Assembly (NCBI RefSeq): GCF_008727865.1
Contig: NZ_VTWU01000007.1
Coordinates: 124,001 to 188,000 of the forward strand
Length of the DNA: 64,000 nucleotides
Reading direction: 5' to 3'
DNA from: Hymenobacter busanensis
Lineage (GTDB): Bacteria; Bacteroidota; Bacteroidia; Cytophagales; Hymenobacteraceae
In this document: one piece after another, positions 24,505 through 32,656 of the stretch
How the letters are laid out: each line of letters opens with the position of its first letter
Numbering within the stretch: position 1 is the stretch's first letter
The notes under the pieces: generated by a model
Told to the model about the DNA's origin: nothing
The model's input: only the letters and a program-made list of their open reading frames with translations
Database searches by the model: none
Made by a program: the position numbers and the translations under genes

Positions 24505-25077
24505 TTAGTCGGCGGGTTCGGCCAGGGCAAACGCCTGCAATTCGCCCAAACGGGTCTGCACTTTCTTCTCCCAGGCCAACTGCTGCACCTGGTTCAGGCC
24601 GTGGTTGCTTTCCACGTCGTAGCGCTGCTGCTCGCGCTGCCACTCCGAAATGGTGAGCTTCATGAGGTTGTTGAACGCCGGCTGCAGATGCTCGCAGTCA
24701 AACGTGGTGGCCTTCAGCCGCTGACGCATGCGCCGGGCATATACTTCGGTGAGGTCGAAGTGGGTTTGCTCGTGGCGCAGCAGGGCTGCCGAAGCCGTTT
24801 GGGGCGCTTTTACCCACGACTGCGACGGCGTGAACGTGGCCTGCACGGTGGAGGAAAACACGAAATCCTGGCAGCCCACCTTGGCACCGATGTTGGCCGT
24901 GGTGAGGGCGTGCAGCGGGTCGCCGGCGGCGGGCTTGGCCTTGAAGTCGGCCCAAGTGAGGGGCCGCCGCGCCGACCACACCAGCAGCTCGGGCTCGGCT
25001 TTGGTGGCTGGCGTGGTTTGGGGCGGCTGCACGGCCGTGAGCAGCGGCAGCAAGAAAATCAGCAGCAACGATTGCAT
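24505..25077 (-). CDS. DUF922 putative secreted zinc protease-like protein
   Basis: 190 residues, ATG at 25077. A signal peptide ([19 protein letters not shown]) precedes a DUF922 domain: [16 protein letters not shown] (residues ~38-53) and the conserved [20 protein letters not shown] (~107-126), where H-E-x-x-H provides a presumptive zinc site. The family is predicted to be a periplasmic zinc-dependent protease or a relative; activity is not demonstrated. It precedes csaA on the same strand by 26 bases. Confidence 0.85.
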   Translation of the reverse strand: MQSLLLIFLLPLLTAVQPPQTTPATKAEPELLVWSARRPLTWADFKAKPAAGDPLHALTTANIGAKVGCQDFVFSSTVQATFTPSQSWVKAPQTASAALLRHEQTHFDLTEVYARRMRQRLKATTFDCEHLQPAFNNLMKLTISEWQREQQRYDVESNHGLNQVQQLAWEKKVQTRLGELQAFALAEPAD

Positions 25078-25120
25078 AGCAACGAGAAAAAGCGGTTTAC
25101 CAAGCCGTAAAGTTGTTGGG

Positions 25121-26503
25121 CTAACGCAGAATACCGGCCGGTTCGTTCACGGACCGGGCCGGTGCTACCGACGTAGTGCTCAGGCGCCCAAAGCGGTAGA
25201 GCAGCAGCCCCGCCACCAACGACAAGCCCACCAACAGCCCGATCCAAACGCCTGTGGCGCCCCAGCCGAGTACAAAACCCAGAAAATACCCCAGCGGCAA
25301 GGCCGCCGCCCAGTACGCCAGCAGCGCGACCACCGAGGGGATTTTTACGTCGTGCAAGCCGCGCAAAGCGCCCAGCCCCACCACCTGCAGGCCATCGGAC
25401 ACTTGAAACAGCGCCGCAATGAGCAGCAGCGTAACGGCCTGGGCGGCCACGGCGGGGTCGTGGTTGTAGAACTGCGGCACCCAGGCGCGGCCTGCAATCA
25501 GCAGCAGGGCCATGGTGCTCATGAACGCGAAGGTGAGCAGGTAGGCCGTGTAGCCGGCGTGGCGCGCGCCGGCCCGGTCGCCGAGGCCCAGCAGGTTGCC
25601 CACCCGAATGGTAGCCGCCGCCCCAATGCCGCTGGCCGCCATGTATGTAACCGAGGCCACGTTGATGGCAATTTGGTGGGCCGCCTGGGCCGTGGCCCCA
25701 ATCCAGCCAACCATGATGGCCGAGAAGCCAAAGGCCCCGACTTCGAATATCATTTGCACGCCAATGGGCAGGCCCAGGCCCAGCAAGCGGCGTTGCACTG
25801 CGCCCACCGGACGCAGCCAGTGCCCTGCTGCTGCACGGTAGACGGCCAGGCGCGGCGCCCGCAGCACGTAGGCCGCCATGAGGATGGCCATGAGGGTACG
25901 GGCTACCAACGTGGCCCAGGCGGCGCCCATCATGCCGAGCCGCAGCGCCCCGAAATTCCCAAAAATGAGCACGTAGCAGAGCACGGCGTTGAGCACGTTG
26001 GCCAGCACCGACAGCTGCATGGCCTGGCGCGTAAGGCCCAGGCCTTCGGCAAACTGCTTGAACCCCTGAAATACCATCAGGGGAATGAGCGACAGAAACA
26101 CCACCCGTGCCCACGGCAGCGCCAGCTGCACCACCGCTGCGGGTTGGTCGAGGTGGCGCAGCAACGGGGCAATCAGCCAGCCTAAACCAGCCAGCAGTAC
26201 CCCAGCCACCGCGCACAGCACCACGCCGTTCGTCAGCAATTCCCCCAAATGCTTGGTGTTACCCTGCCCGTCGGCGGCGGCTACCAGCGGCGTAATGCCC
26301 ATCGACAAACCCAGGCCCAGCATCATTACCACCGTGGTGATGCTTACGCCCAGCGACACGGCCGCCAGCGGCACCGTGCCCGTTTGGCCCACCATCACAC
26401 TGTCGCACACGCTTACCAGAATGTGCCCGAGCTGGCTCAGCACGACCGGATAGGCCAGCAAAAGGGTGGGGCGAACGTGCGGACGAAGGGAGGAAAGTGC
26501 CAT
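25121..26503 (-). CDS. MATE family multidrug exporter
   Basis: 460 residues from the ATG at 26503 (MALSSLRPHVRPTLLLAYPV). Twelve hydrophobic segments with the MATE N-terminal signature (PVVLSQLGHILVSVCDSVMVG, here split) and the pseudo-repeated second half (GLGLPIGVQMIFEVGAFGF, IAINVASVTYMAASGIGAA, RVGNLLG). It exports cationic drugs or metabolites in exchange for Na+ or H+. Upstream, TACCTTTG ends seven bases before the ATG, again a nearly leaderless design. Substrate unknown. Confidence 0.94.
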   Translation of the reverse strand: MALSSLRPHVRPTLLLAYPVVLSQLGHILVSVCDSVMVGQTGTVPLAAVSLGVSITTVVMMLGLGLSMGITPLVAAADGQGNTKHLGELLTNGVVLCAVAGVLLAGLGWLIAPLLRHLDQPAAVVQLALPWARVVFLSLIPLMVFQGFKQFAEGLGLTRQAMQLSVLANVLNAVLCYVLIFGNFGALRLGMMGAAWATLVARTLMAILMAAYVLRAPRLAVYRAAAGHWLRPVGAVQRRLLGLGLPIGVQMIFEVGAFGFSAIMVGWIGATAQAAHQIAINVASVTYMAASGIGAAATIRVGNLLGLGDRAGARHAGYTAYLLTFAFMSTMALLLIAGRAWVPQFYNHDPAVAAQAVTLLLIAALFQVSDGLQVVGLGALRGLHDVKIPSVVALLAYWAAALPLGYFLGFVLGWGATGVWIGLLVGLSLVAGLLLYRFGRLSTTSVAPARSVNEPAGILR

Positions 26504-26510
26504 GGGGCCG

Positions 26511-26518
26511 CAAAGGTA
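26511..26518 (-). promoter_or_regulatory. -7 box of the MATE exporter gene, likely leaderless
   Basis: CAAAGGTA on the plus strand (TACCTTTG on the minus strand) ends seven bases before the ATG at 26503. Confidence 0.6.
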
Positions 26519-26669
26519 CCGGATGTCGGTGGGCGGAACTGAGCCGTACCGCATGATGCCCGGGGGAAAGGCAGCTTGCCCTTGCCCATAGACCATCATG
26601 CGGAACGACTCATTTACGCGCGAAAGGGCCCTTAGCGCTACTCAGGGCCACAACATTGCTCCAGGTCTA

Positions 26670-27689
26670 CTACTTGCCAACCGGCGCCAGCAGCACGTCG
26701 GCAAACCAGGCTTGCTCGTCGGTAAACACCTCGAGCACCTGCAGGCCAGCCTCGGCTGCCAGCGCCTCTATTTGCGGCAGCGTGAACTTGTAGGAATTTT
26801 CGGTGTGAATGGCTTCCCAGGCCTCGAAGGCAAACGACTGACCCAGGGCGGCTACGTGCACCTGCTGGGCCCGGCGGCTGACGAGGAAGGAGCGCATGGC
26901 GCCGTCGAGCGGGTTGTACTGGGCAAAATGCTGCCACTGGTCCACCTGAAAATCGGCCCCTAACTCGCGGTTGAGGCGGTGGAGCAGATTCAGGTTGAAA
27001 GCTGCCGTCACGCCCTGCGCGTCGTCGTAAGCGGCCTGAATGACGCGCGGGTCTTTGCGCAAGTCGAAGCCCACGAACAGCCGGTCGTCGGGGGCCAGGG
27101 GCTGGGCCAGCTGCCGCAGGAACTGCAAGCGGTCGGCGGGCAGGAAGTTACCGATGTTGGAGCCCAAAAACAGCACTGCTTTGCGACCCGGCTGCTCACG
27201 CAAGGTGGGCAGGGCGGCGGTATATTCGGCCGTGAGGGGCTGCACGCGCAGTTCCGGCAGCTCCTGTTCGAGGCTCTGGCGCAGCTCATCGAGGGCCGAG
27301 GGCGAAATATCGACGGGCGCGTACGTGAAATTAGCCTGCTGGCTCAGCAGTTCACGCAGCAGAATCTTCGTCTTCAGGCCGTCGCCGGCACCCAGCTCCA
27401 GCAAGTGTAGGGGAACCCCATTGGCGGGCATGAGGGCCGCCGCAATGGCGTGGCGGTGCTCCGTCATCAGCCCGAACTCGGTGCGGGTGGGGTAGTATTC
27501 CGGCAGCTGCATAATCTGCTGAAACAGGCGGCTGCCCACCTCGTCGTAGAAATACATCGACGAGAGGGTTTTGGGCGTGCGCGTAAGACCGCTGCGCACG
27601 TGCTCCTGTAGGGCCTGGGTATCGGGTGTGGTTGCGGGGGAAGTGGGCAAGGCGGCGAACGTAGGTGAAATAGCGGGAGAGGAGGGCAT
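26670..27689 (-). CDS. egtD: L-histidine N-alpha-methyltransferase EgtD
   Basis: 339 residues, ATG at 27689. The SAM motif LLELGAGDGLKTKILL (residues ~95-110) and YFYDEVGSRLFQQIMQLPEYYPTR (split here) are typical of EgtD, as are LFLGSNIGNF and the C-terminal FTDEQAWFADVLL. The enzyme trimethylates L-histidine to hercynine, the first step of ergothioneine synthesis. It lies 51 bases downstream of egtB on the same strand, so the two form an operon. The rest of the known mycobacterial set (egtA, egtC, egtE) is not adjacent. Confidence 0.95.
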   Translation of the reverse strand: MPSSPAISPTFAALPTSPATTPDTQALQEHVRSGLTRTPKTLSSMYFYDEVGSRLFQQIMQLPEYYPTRTEFGLMTEHRHAIAAALMPANGVPLHLLELGAGDGLKTKILLRELLSQQANFTYAPVDISPSALDELRQSLEQELPELRVQPLTAEYTAALPTLREQPGRKAVLFLGSNIGNFLPADRLQFLRQLAQPLAPDDRLFVGFDLRKDPRVIQAAYDDAQGVTAAFNLNLLHRLNRELGADFQVDQWQHFAQYNPLDGAMRSFLVSRRAQQVHVAALGQSFAFEAWEAIHTENSYKFTLPQIEALAAEAGLQVLEVFTDEQAWFADVLLAPVGK

Positions 27690-27740
27690 TGGGGCAGAAA
27701 AAGCGTGTGAACAAGACCGGCAGCCGGTGCGCCTGCAGTC

Positions 27741-29063
27741 TTACTTCGCCAAACGGATGCCGGTGAACTGCCAGCGTTTGTCGGCGTGGAAGAAGTTGCG
27801 GTAGCTAACCCGGATATGGCTGGCGGGCGTAGCGCACGAGCCGCCGCGCAGCACCAGCTGGTTGACCATGAACTTGCCGTTGTACTCGCCCAGGGCGCCG
27901 GCCGCCTTCTGGTAGCCGGGGTAGGGGTGGTACGCCGAGTACGTCCACTCCCAACAGTCGCCGAGCAGCTGGTGGCACTGGTCGGGCGCCGCGTCGGCGG
28001 GCAGCGGCACGGGGTCGAACCGCTGGCTTTCGAGGAAGTTGCCAGCGGCGGTAGCGGGGGCAAAATGCCGGGCCGCCAGTTCCCATTCGGCCTCGGTGGG
28101 CAGACGCGCCCCAGTCCAGTGGGCGTAGGCGTCGGCTTCGTAAAAACTCACGTGCGTGACGGGCGCGGCCAGATTCAGCGGCTGCAAGCCGTGGTGGGTG
28201 TAGCGCAGCCAGCGGCCGTCGCGCTCCACCCAGTACAGCGGCGCCTGCCACTGCTGGCTTTGCACCAAATCCCAGCCTTCGCCCAGCCAGTAGCGGAAGT
28301 CCTGGTAGCCACCGGCGCGCACAAATTCCAGGTACTCGCCGTTGGTCACGAGGCGGTTCTGCAGCTGAAAATTGTCGACGTAAGCGCGGTGGGCGGGCAG
28401 TTCGTTGTCGAAGCAGAAGCCGGTTGGGTCGCCGGCCGCGGGCTGGTAGCCGATGGTACCTAACTGACCCGGCACGGGCAGCCACGCGGCCGGTGCGGCG
28501 GCCGTCGTGCTTGGTTCGGCGGGTGTTTCCGGCCAATATGCAGGCGCCAGCGGGTTGGTGCTCAGAATGTACTTGATATCGGTGACCAGCAATTCTTGGT
28601 GCTGCTGCTCGTGCTGCAGGCCCAGCTCAAACACGTCGGCAAACGGCACGGCCGGGTCGCCGTCGGAAGAAGCGAGCAGGCGTTGCATGTGCTCGTCGAC
28701 GTAGGCGCGGTAGGCGTACACATCGGCCAGTGGCGGGCGCGAGAGGGTGCCGCGGTCGGCACGGTTCACGCGGCTGCCCAGCGAGTTGTAGTAGGAGTTG
28801 AACAGGAACGCGTACTGCTCGTGAAACACGCGGTAGCCGGGCAGGTGCTCCCGCAGCAAAAACGTCTCGAAAAACCACGTGGTGTGCGCCAGGTGCCACT
28901 TCGGCGGGCTCACGTCGATGACGGGCTGCACCACGGTGTCTTCGGGCAGCAGCGGCCGGCAGATGTCGGCCGTTTGGCGGCGCACGGCGGCGTAGCGGGC
29001 AGCTCGCGAGGCAGCCGGGGCTGTGGTTAGGGCAGGGGCAGGGGCAGGGGCGAAATCGAGCAT
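27741..29063 (-). CDS. egtB: Ergothioneine biosynthesis iron sulfoxide synthase EgtB
   Basis: 440 residues, ATG at 29063. The N-terminal DinB-type domain carries the iron ligands: H60 region (HLAHTTWFFETFLL) and HX3HXE as HEQQHQE (H151, H155, E157). The C-terminal formylglycine-enzyme-like domain (~185-440) contains NRLVTNGEYLEF, EAEWELAARHF, GDCWEWTYSAYHPY and LRGGSCATPASHIR. It couples hercynine with cysteine or gamma-glutamylcysteine and O2 to a sulfoxide. It heads the egtB-egtD operon. The thiol donor subtype cannot be told by eye. Confidence 0.95.
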   Translation of the reverse strand: MLDFAPAPAPALTTAPAASRAARYAAVRRQTADICRPLLPEDTVVQPVIDVSPPKWHLAHTTWFFETFLLREHLPGYRVFHEQYAFLFNSYYNSLGSRVNRADRGTLSRPPLADVYAYRAYVDEHMQRLLASSDGDPAVPFADVFELGLQHEQQHQELLVTDIKYILSTNPLAPAYWPETPAEPSTTAAAPAAWLPVPGQLGTIGYQPAAGDPTGFCFDNELPAHRAYVDNFQLQNRLVTNGEYLEFVRAGGYQDFRYWLGEGWDLVQSQQWQAPLYWVERDGRWLRYTHHGLQPLNLAAPVTHVSFYEADAYAHWTGARLPTEAEWELAARHFAPATAAGNFLESQRFDPVPLPADAAPDQCHQLLGDCWEWTYSAYHPYPGYQKAAGALGEYNGKFMVNQLVLRGGSCATPASHIRVSYRNFFHADKRWQFTGIRLAK

Positions 29064-29334
29064 GGCGGCAAGGAAGGCGGAACGGTGGGAAAACTACGTA
29101 TCTGCGCAAACAAAAGCCGGTATGAGCGGGACTTTATGCTCGGCGCCACTACCTAAATGTTTACCGGAGAAGATTGTTATCGGAGACGAAAAAAGTGCGC
29201 AAGCCGGATTAAAAACTCAACCTGCCGCTCGGTGCGGCGTACTGAAACACGTCCTGGGGCTGCGCAACTGCTTATAGATGAGCTTCAAGTGGCGTGGGCC
29301 TGGGGCGGTTGTTCCACTTTTTTCTCCCTAGATC

Positions 29335-29661
29335 ATGGCAAACAAACAGCAGGGTCAACGCAGCCAAAGCGACCCGAAAGCAGCGCAAAACCAAAACGCC
29401 AGCGGCCAGAGCCAAAGCAATCAATCGTCGGCGCAGGCCCAGCAAGCCGGCTCCATCGACGGCGACCGGTCGGTGCGTAGCGGCCTCTCGGGCCAGGCCA
29501 GCCGCCCCCACGGCGAAGGCGACGGGCACCACGCCGACAACATGCACGACCCCGCAAACCCCCGCATGAGCCGCGGCACCGGCATGACGCCGCCCTCCGA
29601 CAAAGGCAGCGAGCGGCAGGGCAGCAAGTCGGGCCAGGGCCGCACTGGCGACGCCCGATAA
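29335..29661 (+). CDS. Small hydrophilic, disordered protein
   Basis: 108 residues, ATG at 29335. Composition is dominated by Q, S, N, G and D (MANKQQGQRSQSDPKAAQNQ at the start; MSRGTGMTPPSDKGSERQG near the end), no hydrophobic core and no signal peptide. Such hydrophilin-like proteins often accompany desiccation or stress responses, but that is inference. It is followed 88 bases later by another low-complexity gene on the same strand. The upstream 271-base gap (29064-29334) shows no clear promoter box. Confidence 0.65.
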   Translation: MANKQQGQRSQSDPKAAQNQNASGQSQSNQSSAQAQQAGSIDGDRSVRSGLSGQASRPHGEGDGHHADNMHDPANPRMSRGTGMTPPSDKGSERQGSKSGQGRTGDAR

Positions 29662-29748
29662 CGCCGGCCGAGCTTTTGGCGTATGCATCAATGCTCCAAA
29701 ACGGAGCGGCGGCGCAGCCGCTATCTTCTGTCCGTAAACGTTCCCATT

Positions 29749-30006
29749 ATGGCTGAGCAACCAGCAAACGGTGCCGAGCAACAAGAAGACTTCCAGGCCA
29801 TGACGCGGCCCGGCAGCCAAAGCAGCAGCGGCATGTCGACCCAAACCGACGATTCGCTGCTCGATGCCCTGCAGCGCGAGCAGCAAGCCCAGGGCCAGCA
29901 ACCCATCGTGCCTGCCATCGAGGCCCAAGCCACCAACAGCGCCCAAGCCGAGTCCTCGCCGCTGGGGCGCAACCCCGAAGCCACTACCGGCCCGGTAACC
30001 GACTAG
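29749..30006 (+). CDS. Small Gln/Ser-rich disordered protein
   Basis: 85 residues from the ATG at 29749 (MAEQPANGAEQQEDFQAMTR). Composition is rich in Q, S, E and A, with one predicted amphipathic helix (DDSLLDALQREQQAQGQ). No domain recognised. It follows the previous disordered gene and ends before a very strong terminator, so the two may form one transcript. Role unknown; a stress-related or regulatory role is a guess. Confidence 0.6.
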   Translation: MAEQPANGAEQQEDFQAMTRPGSQSSSGMSTQTDDSLLDALQREQQAQGQQPIVPAIEAQATNSAQAESSPLGRNPEATTGPVTD

Positions 30007-30024
30007 TTGAGTACATTTTCTGAA

Positions 30025-30080
30025 GCCGCCGCCGGGCGGGCCGCCCTTGATTGAGCGGCCCGCCCGGCGGCGCTATTTTT
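30025..30080 (+). terminator. Rho-independent terminator
   Basis: A very GC-rich inverted repeat (GCCGCCGGGCGGGCCGC around 30028-30044 with GCGGCCCGCCCGGCGGC at 30055-30071) is followed by GCTATTTTT at 30072-30080. It closes the disordered-protein transcript. Confidence 0.92.
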
Positions 30081-30102
30081 ACGCCCACCGTATTCGCCGC
30101 CG

Positions 30103-31170
30103 ATGCCACTTCGCCTGCACTATTCCCGCCGCGCCCTGCAGTTCAACTTCCCGGCCCGCACCTCGCGCGGCGCCCTTACCGAGCACGTGGCCTGGTACTT
30201 GCACCTGACTGACCCGGCATATCCCGACCAGCAAGCTGTGGGCGAAGCCGCGCCGCTTGCCGGGCTCAGCCCCGACTACCACCCCGGCTTCGAGACGCGT
30301 TTGCAGCGGCTGTGTGCCGATTTTTCGGCCGCCCAGCTGACGGATGCCACCGCCGTGAACCCCGCCGACTGGGTGGAGCCGGAATGGCCCGCCCTGCGCT
30401 TCGGCCTCGAAACCGCGCTGCTTGACTGGGCCGGCGGTGGGCGGCACCAGCTGTTCGACAACGCATTCAGCCGCGGCGAGGCGGGCATTCCCATCAACGG
30501 CCTGGTGTGGATGGGCGACGCAGTATTTATGGGCGAGCAGATCCAGAAAAAGCTAGCGGAAGGCTTTAGCTGCCTGAAAATGAAAATCGGCGGGCTCGAT
30601 TTTGCCACCGAATGCGCGCTGCTCGACCACATCCGGCGCGTGGCCAGCCCCGCCGAGCTGGTGCTGCGGGTAGATGCCAACGGCGCTTTCGCCCCGGCCG
30701 AGGCACCCGAGAAACTGGCGCGTCTCGCCCGGTACGCCCTGCATTCCATCGAGCAGCCCATTCGAGCCGGGCAGCCCGAGGCGTTGGCCGCGCTCTGCCG
30801 CACCTCGCCCGTGCCCATTGCCCTGGATGAAGAGCTGATTGGCGTGACCGACCCGCGCCAGCAAGCGGCGTTGTTGGATGCCACGCAACCGGCCTACGTG
30901 GTCCTTAAGCCCACGCTGCTCGGCGGTTTGGCCGCTACCCGGCACTGGATAGAGCTGGCGGCGGCGCGCGGTATCGGTTGGTGGATTACCTCGGCCCTCG
31001 AATCCAACGTTGGCCTGAATGCCATCAGCCAGTTCACGGCCCAGTACGACCTGCTCGGCATGGCCCAGGGTTTGGGTACGGGGCAGCTCTACCACAACAA
31101 CGTGGCCTCGCCACTGCAAGTGGCGGATGGGGCCCTGCATTACCGCCCGGCCTTGCCTTGGGAATTGTGA
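30103..31170 (+). CDS. menC: o-Succinylbenzoate synthase-like enolase superfamily enzyme
   Basis: 355 residues, ATG at 30103. The barrel residues are SCLKMKIGG (Lys pair, ~residues 148-156), RVDANGAF (Asp metal ligand), SIEQPI (Glu), ALDEEL (Asp/Glu) and VLKPTLLGG (catalytic Lys), and the C-terminal TSALESNVGLNAI loop matches MenC more than mandelate racemase or dipeptide epimerase. The enzyme would dehydrate SHCHC to o-succinylbenzoate in menaquinone synthesis, the quinone used by Bacteroidota. No other men gene is adjacent, so the assignment rests on motifs alone. Confidence 0.8.
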   Translation: MPLRLHYSRRALQFNFPARTSRGALTEHVAWYLHLTDPAYPDQQAVGEAAPLAGLSPDYHPGFETRLQRLCADFSAAQLTDATAVNPADWVEPEWPALRFGLETALLDWAGGGRHQLFDNAFSRGEAGIPINGLVWMGDAVFMGEQIQKKLAEGFSCLKMKIGGLDFATECALLDHIRRVASPAELVLRVDANGAFAPAEAPEKLARLARYALHSIEQPIRAGQPEALAALCRTSPVPIALDEELIGVTDPRQQAALLDATQPAYVVLKPTLLGGLAATRHWIELAAARGIGWWITSALESNVGLNAISQFTAQYDLLGMAQGLGTGQLYHNNVASPLQVADGALHYRPALPWEL

Positions 31171-31249
31171 AAACCGGGCGAAAAAGCGGAAACCGCCAAT
31201 ACTTTTAGTATCTTATTCCGCTAATTCTTGCCTTGTTCGCCTGCCTGCT

Positions 31250-32530
31250 ATGGCCCCGCTCGCCTTGTTCCGATGTCTGTGCGCCAACCATGCCTGGCAG
31301 CGGCTTATCTGGACCGTGCTGGTGCTGCTGTTCACGGCCGAAGCCGGGTATGCGCAGGCCCTCTTTCAGTTCAAGCCGGCTTGGCGCAATTCCGTGCGCA
31401 CCTCGTTTCAGCTGGAGCGCAACTTGGTCGTAATCCAGGCTCGCCTCAACGGCTACGGGCCCTACAACTTCATGCTTGATACCGGGGTGGGCACGTCCAT
31501 CATCACCGACCCCACCTTGCGCGACTCCCTGGGGTTGCGCATCGGGCAGCAATATTTGGTGGCGGGCGTGGGTGAAGAAGCTCCGGTAGTGGCCTTCCAG
31601 AGCGACAGTGTGCGGGTGGAACTGGCGGAGGGCCGTATTGCAGCGGCTGCGCTGCCGATGCTGCTGCTCTCCAACGATGTATTCGACCTGTCGGCCTACG
31701 TGGGCATGCCCATTCACGGCATTTTGGGCGGCGACGTTTTTCGCCATTTTGTGGTCGAAATCGAGCCCGAGTCGCGCCAGTTGATTTTTCGCCGCCCCGA
31801 TAAGTTTAAAGCCCCCACGGGCCAGAAGTGGGCCCATTTGCCCATCATCATCGAAGGCGAGAAAGCCTACGTGGAAACCCAGGCCCGCCTTTCCGATTCG
31901 ACGGAAGTGCCCCTGAAGCTGGTTCTGGATACCGGCGCCGGCCATGCGCTGTCGCTGGAAACCGGCTCCGATGCCCGCATCAAGCTGCCCGACCAACGCC
32001 TGCGCACCCACCTCGGGCGCGGCCTCAGCGGCGACGTGCACGGCTACCTGGGGCGGGTACAGAGCCTGCGCCTGGGGCGTTACCAGCTCAGCGCATTGCT
32101 CACCTCGTTTCCCGATAACGCCTCGGTGCGGGCCCGCGTGTCGGTGCCGCGCAACGGCAACTTGGGCTTCGAACTGCTCAAGCGCTTTCACATCATCATC
32201 GACTACCCGCACAACGCGCTGCTGCTGCGGCCCAACGCCCAGTTTCGCGACCCGTTCGAGCACGACATGTGCGGGCTCGACTTGCTGGCCACCGGCACCA
32301 ACTTCCGCAACTACGTGGTGCACCGGGTAGAGGCCGGGTCGCCGGCCGCACAGGCCAACCTGCAGCCCAACGACGAAATCCTTTCCATCAACCTCATGCC
32401 CGTGGGCAATATGACCTTGAGTCAGATCAGCCGCATGCTGCACTCGGCCGATGGGCGCCAGCTGTTTTTGCTGGTGCGGCGCAACGGCGAAATGATTGCC
32501 ACGCGCCTGACCCTGAAAAGGCAGATCTAA
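31250..32530 (+). CDS. Exported double aspartyl-protease-like protein with PDZ domain
   Basis: 426 residues from the ATG at 31250 (MAPLALFRCLCANHAWQRLI). A membrane/signal segment (LIWTVLVLLFTAEAGYAQ, ~20-37) is followed by two retropepsin-like half domains with catalytic-type motifs FMLDTGVGTS (~residue 79) and LKLVLDTGAGHAL (~226), and a C-terminal PDZ domain (VVHRVEAGSPAAQANLQPND, then ILSINLMPVG). This clan AA layout, two DTG motifs in one chain, is typical of secreted Bacteroidota proteins. It probably acts in the periplasm. Proteolytic activity is inferred from the motifs. Confidence 0.88.
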   Translation: MAPLALFRCLCANHAWQRLIWTVLVLLFTAEAGYAQALFQFKPAWRNSVRTSFQLERNLVVIQARLNGYGPYNFMLDTGVGTSIITDPTLRDSLGLRIGQQYLVAGVGEEAPVVAFQSDSVRVELAEGRIAAAALPMLLLSNDVFDLSAYVGMPIHGILGGDVFRHFVVEIEPESRQLIFRRPDKFKAPTGQKWAHLPIIIEGEKAYVETQARLSDSTEVPLKLVLDTGAGHALSLETGSDARIKLPDQRLRTHLGRGLSGDVHGYLGRVQSLRLGRYQLSALLTSFPDNASVRARVSVPRNGNLGFELLKRFHIIIDYPHNALLLRPNAQFRDPFEHDMCGLDLLATGTNFRNYVVHRVEAGSPAAQANLQPNDEILSINLMPVGNMTLSQISRMLHSADGRQLFLLVRRNGEMIATRLTLKRQI

Positions 32531-32656
32531 ACCGGCCGCAGAGCAAGGCTTAACGTGCGACTACGCCTCCCGCACAGCGAATCTGCGCAAAACCCATACC
32601 TTAGAAACCGACCCGTAACGGGCTGTCAAGTCCGTTTTGCACTGCCGCGTTTCTCC

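Noticed and set aside
29023-29277. 84-residue plus-strand frame upstream of the disordered genes
   Set aside because: It overlaps the egtB start antisense and shows no coherent composition or domain.
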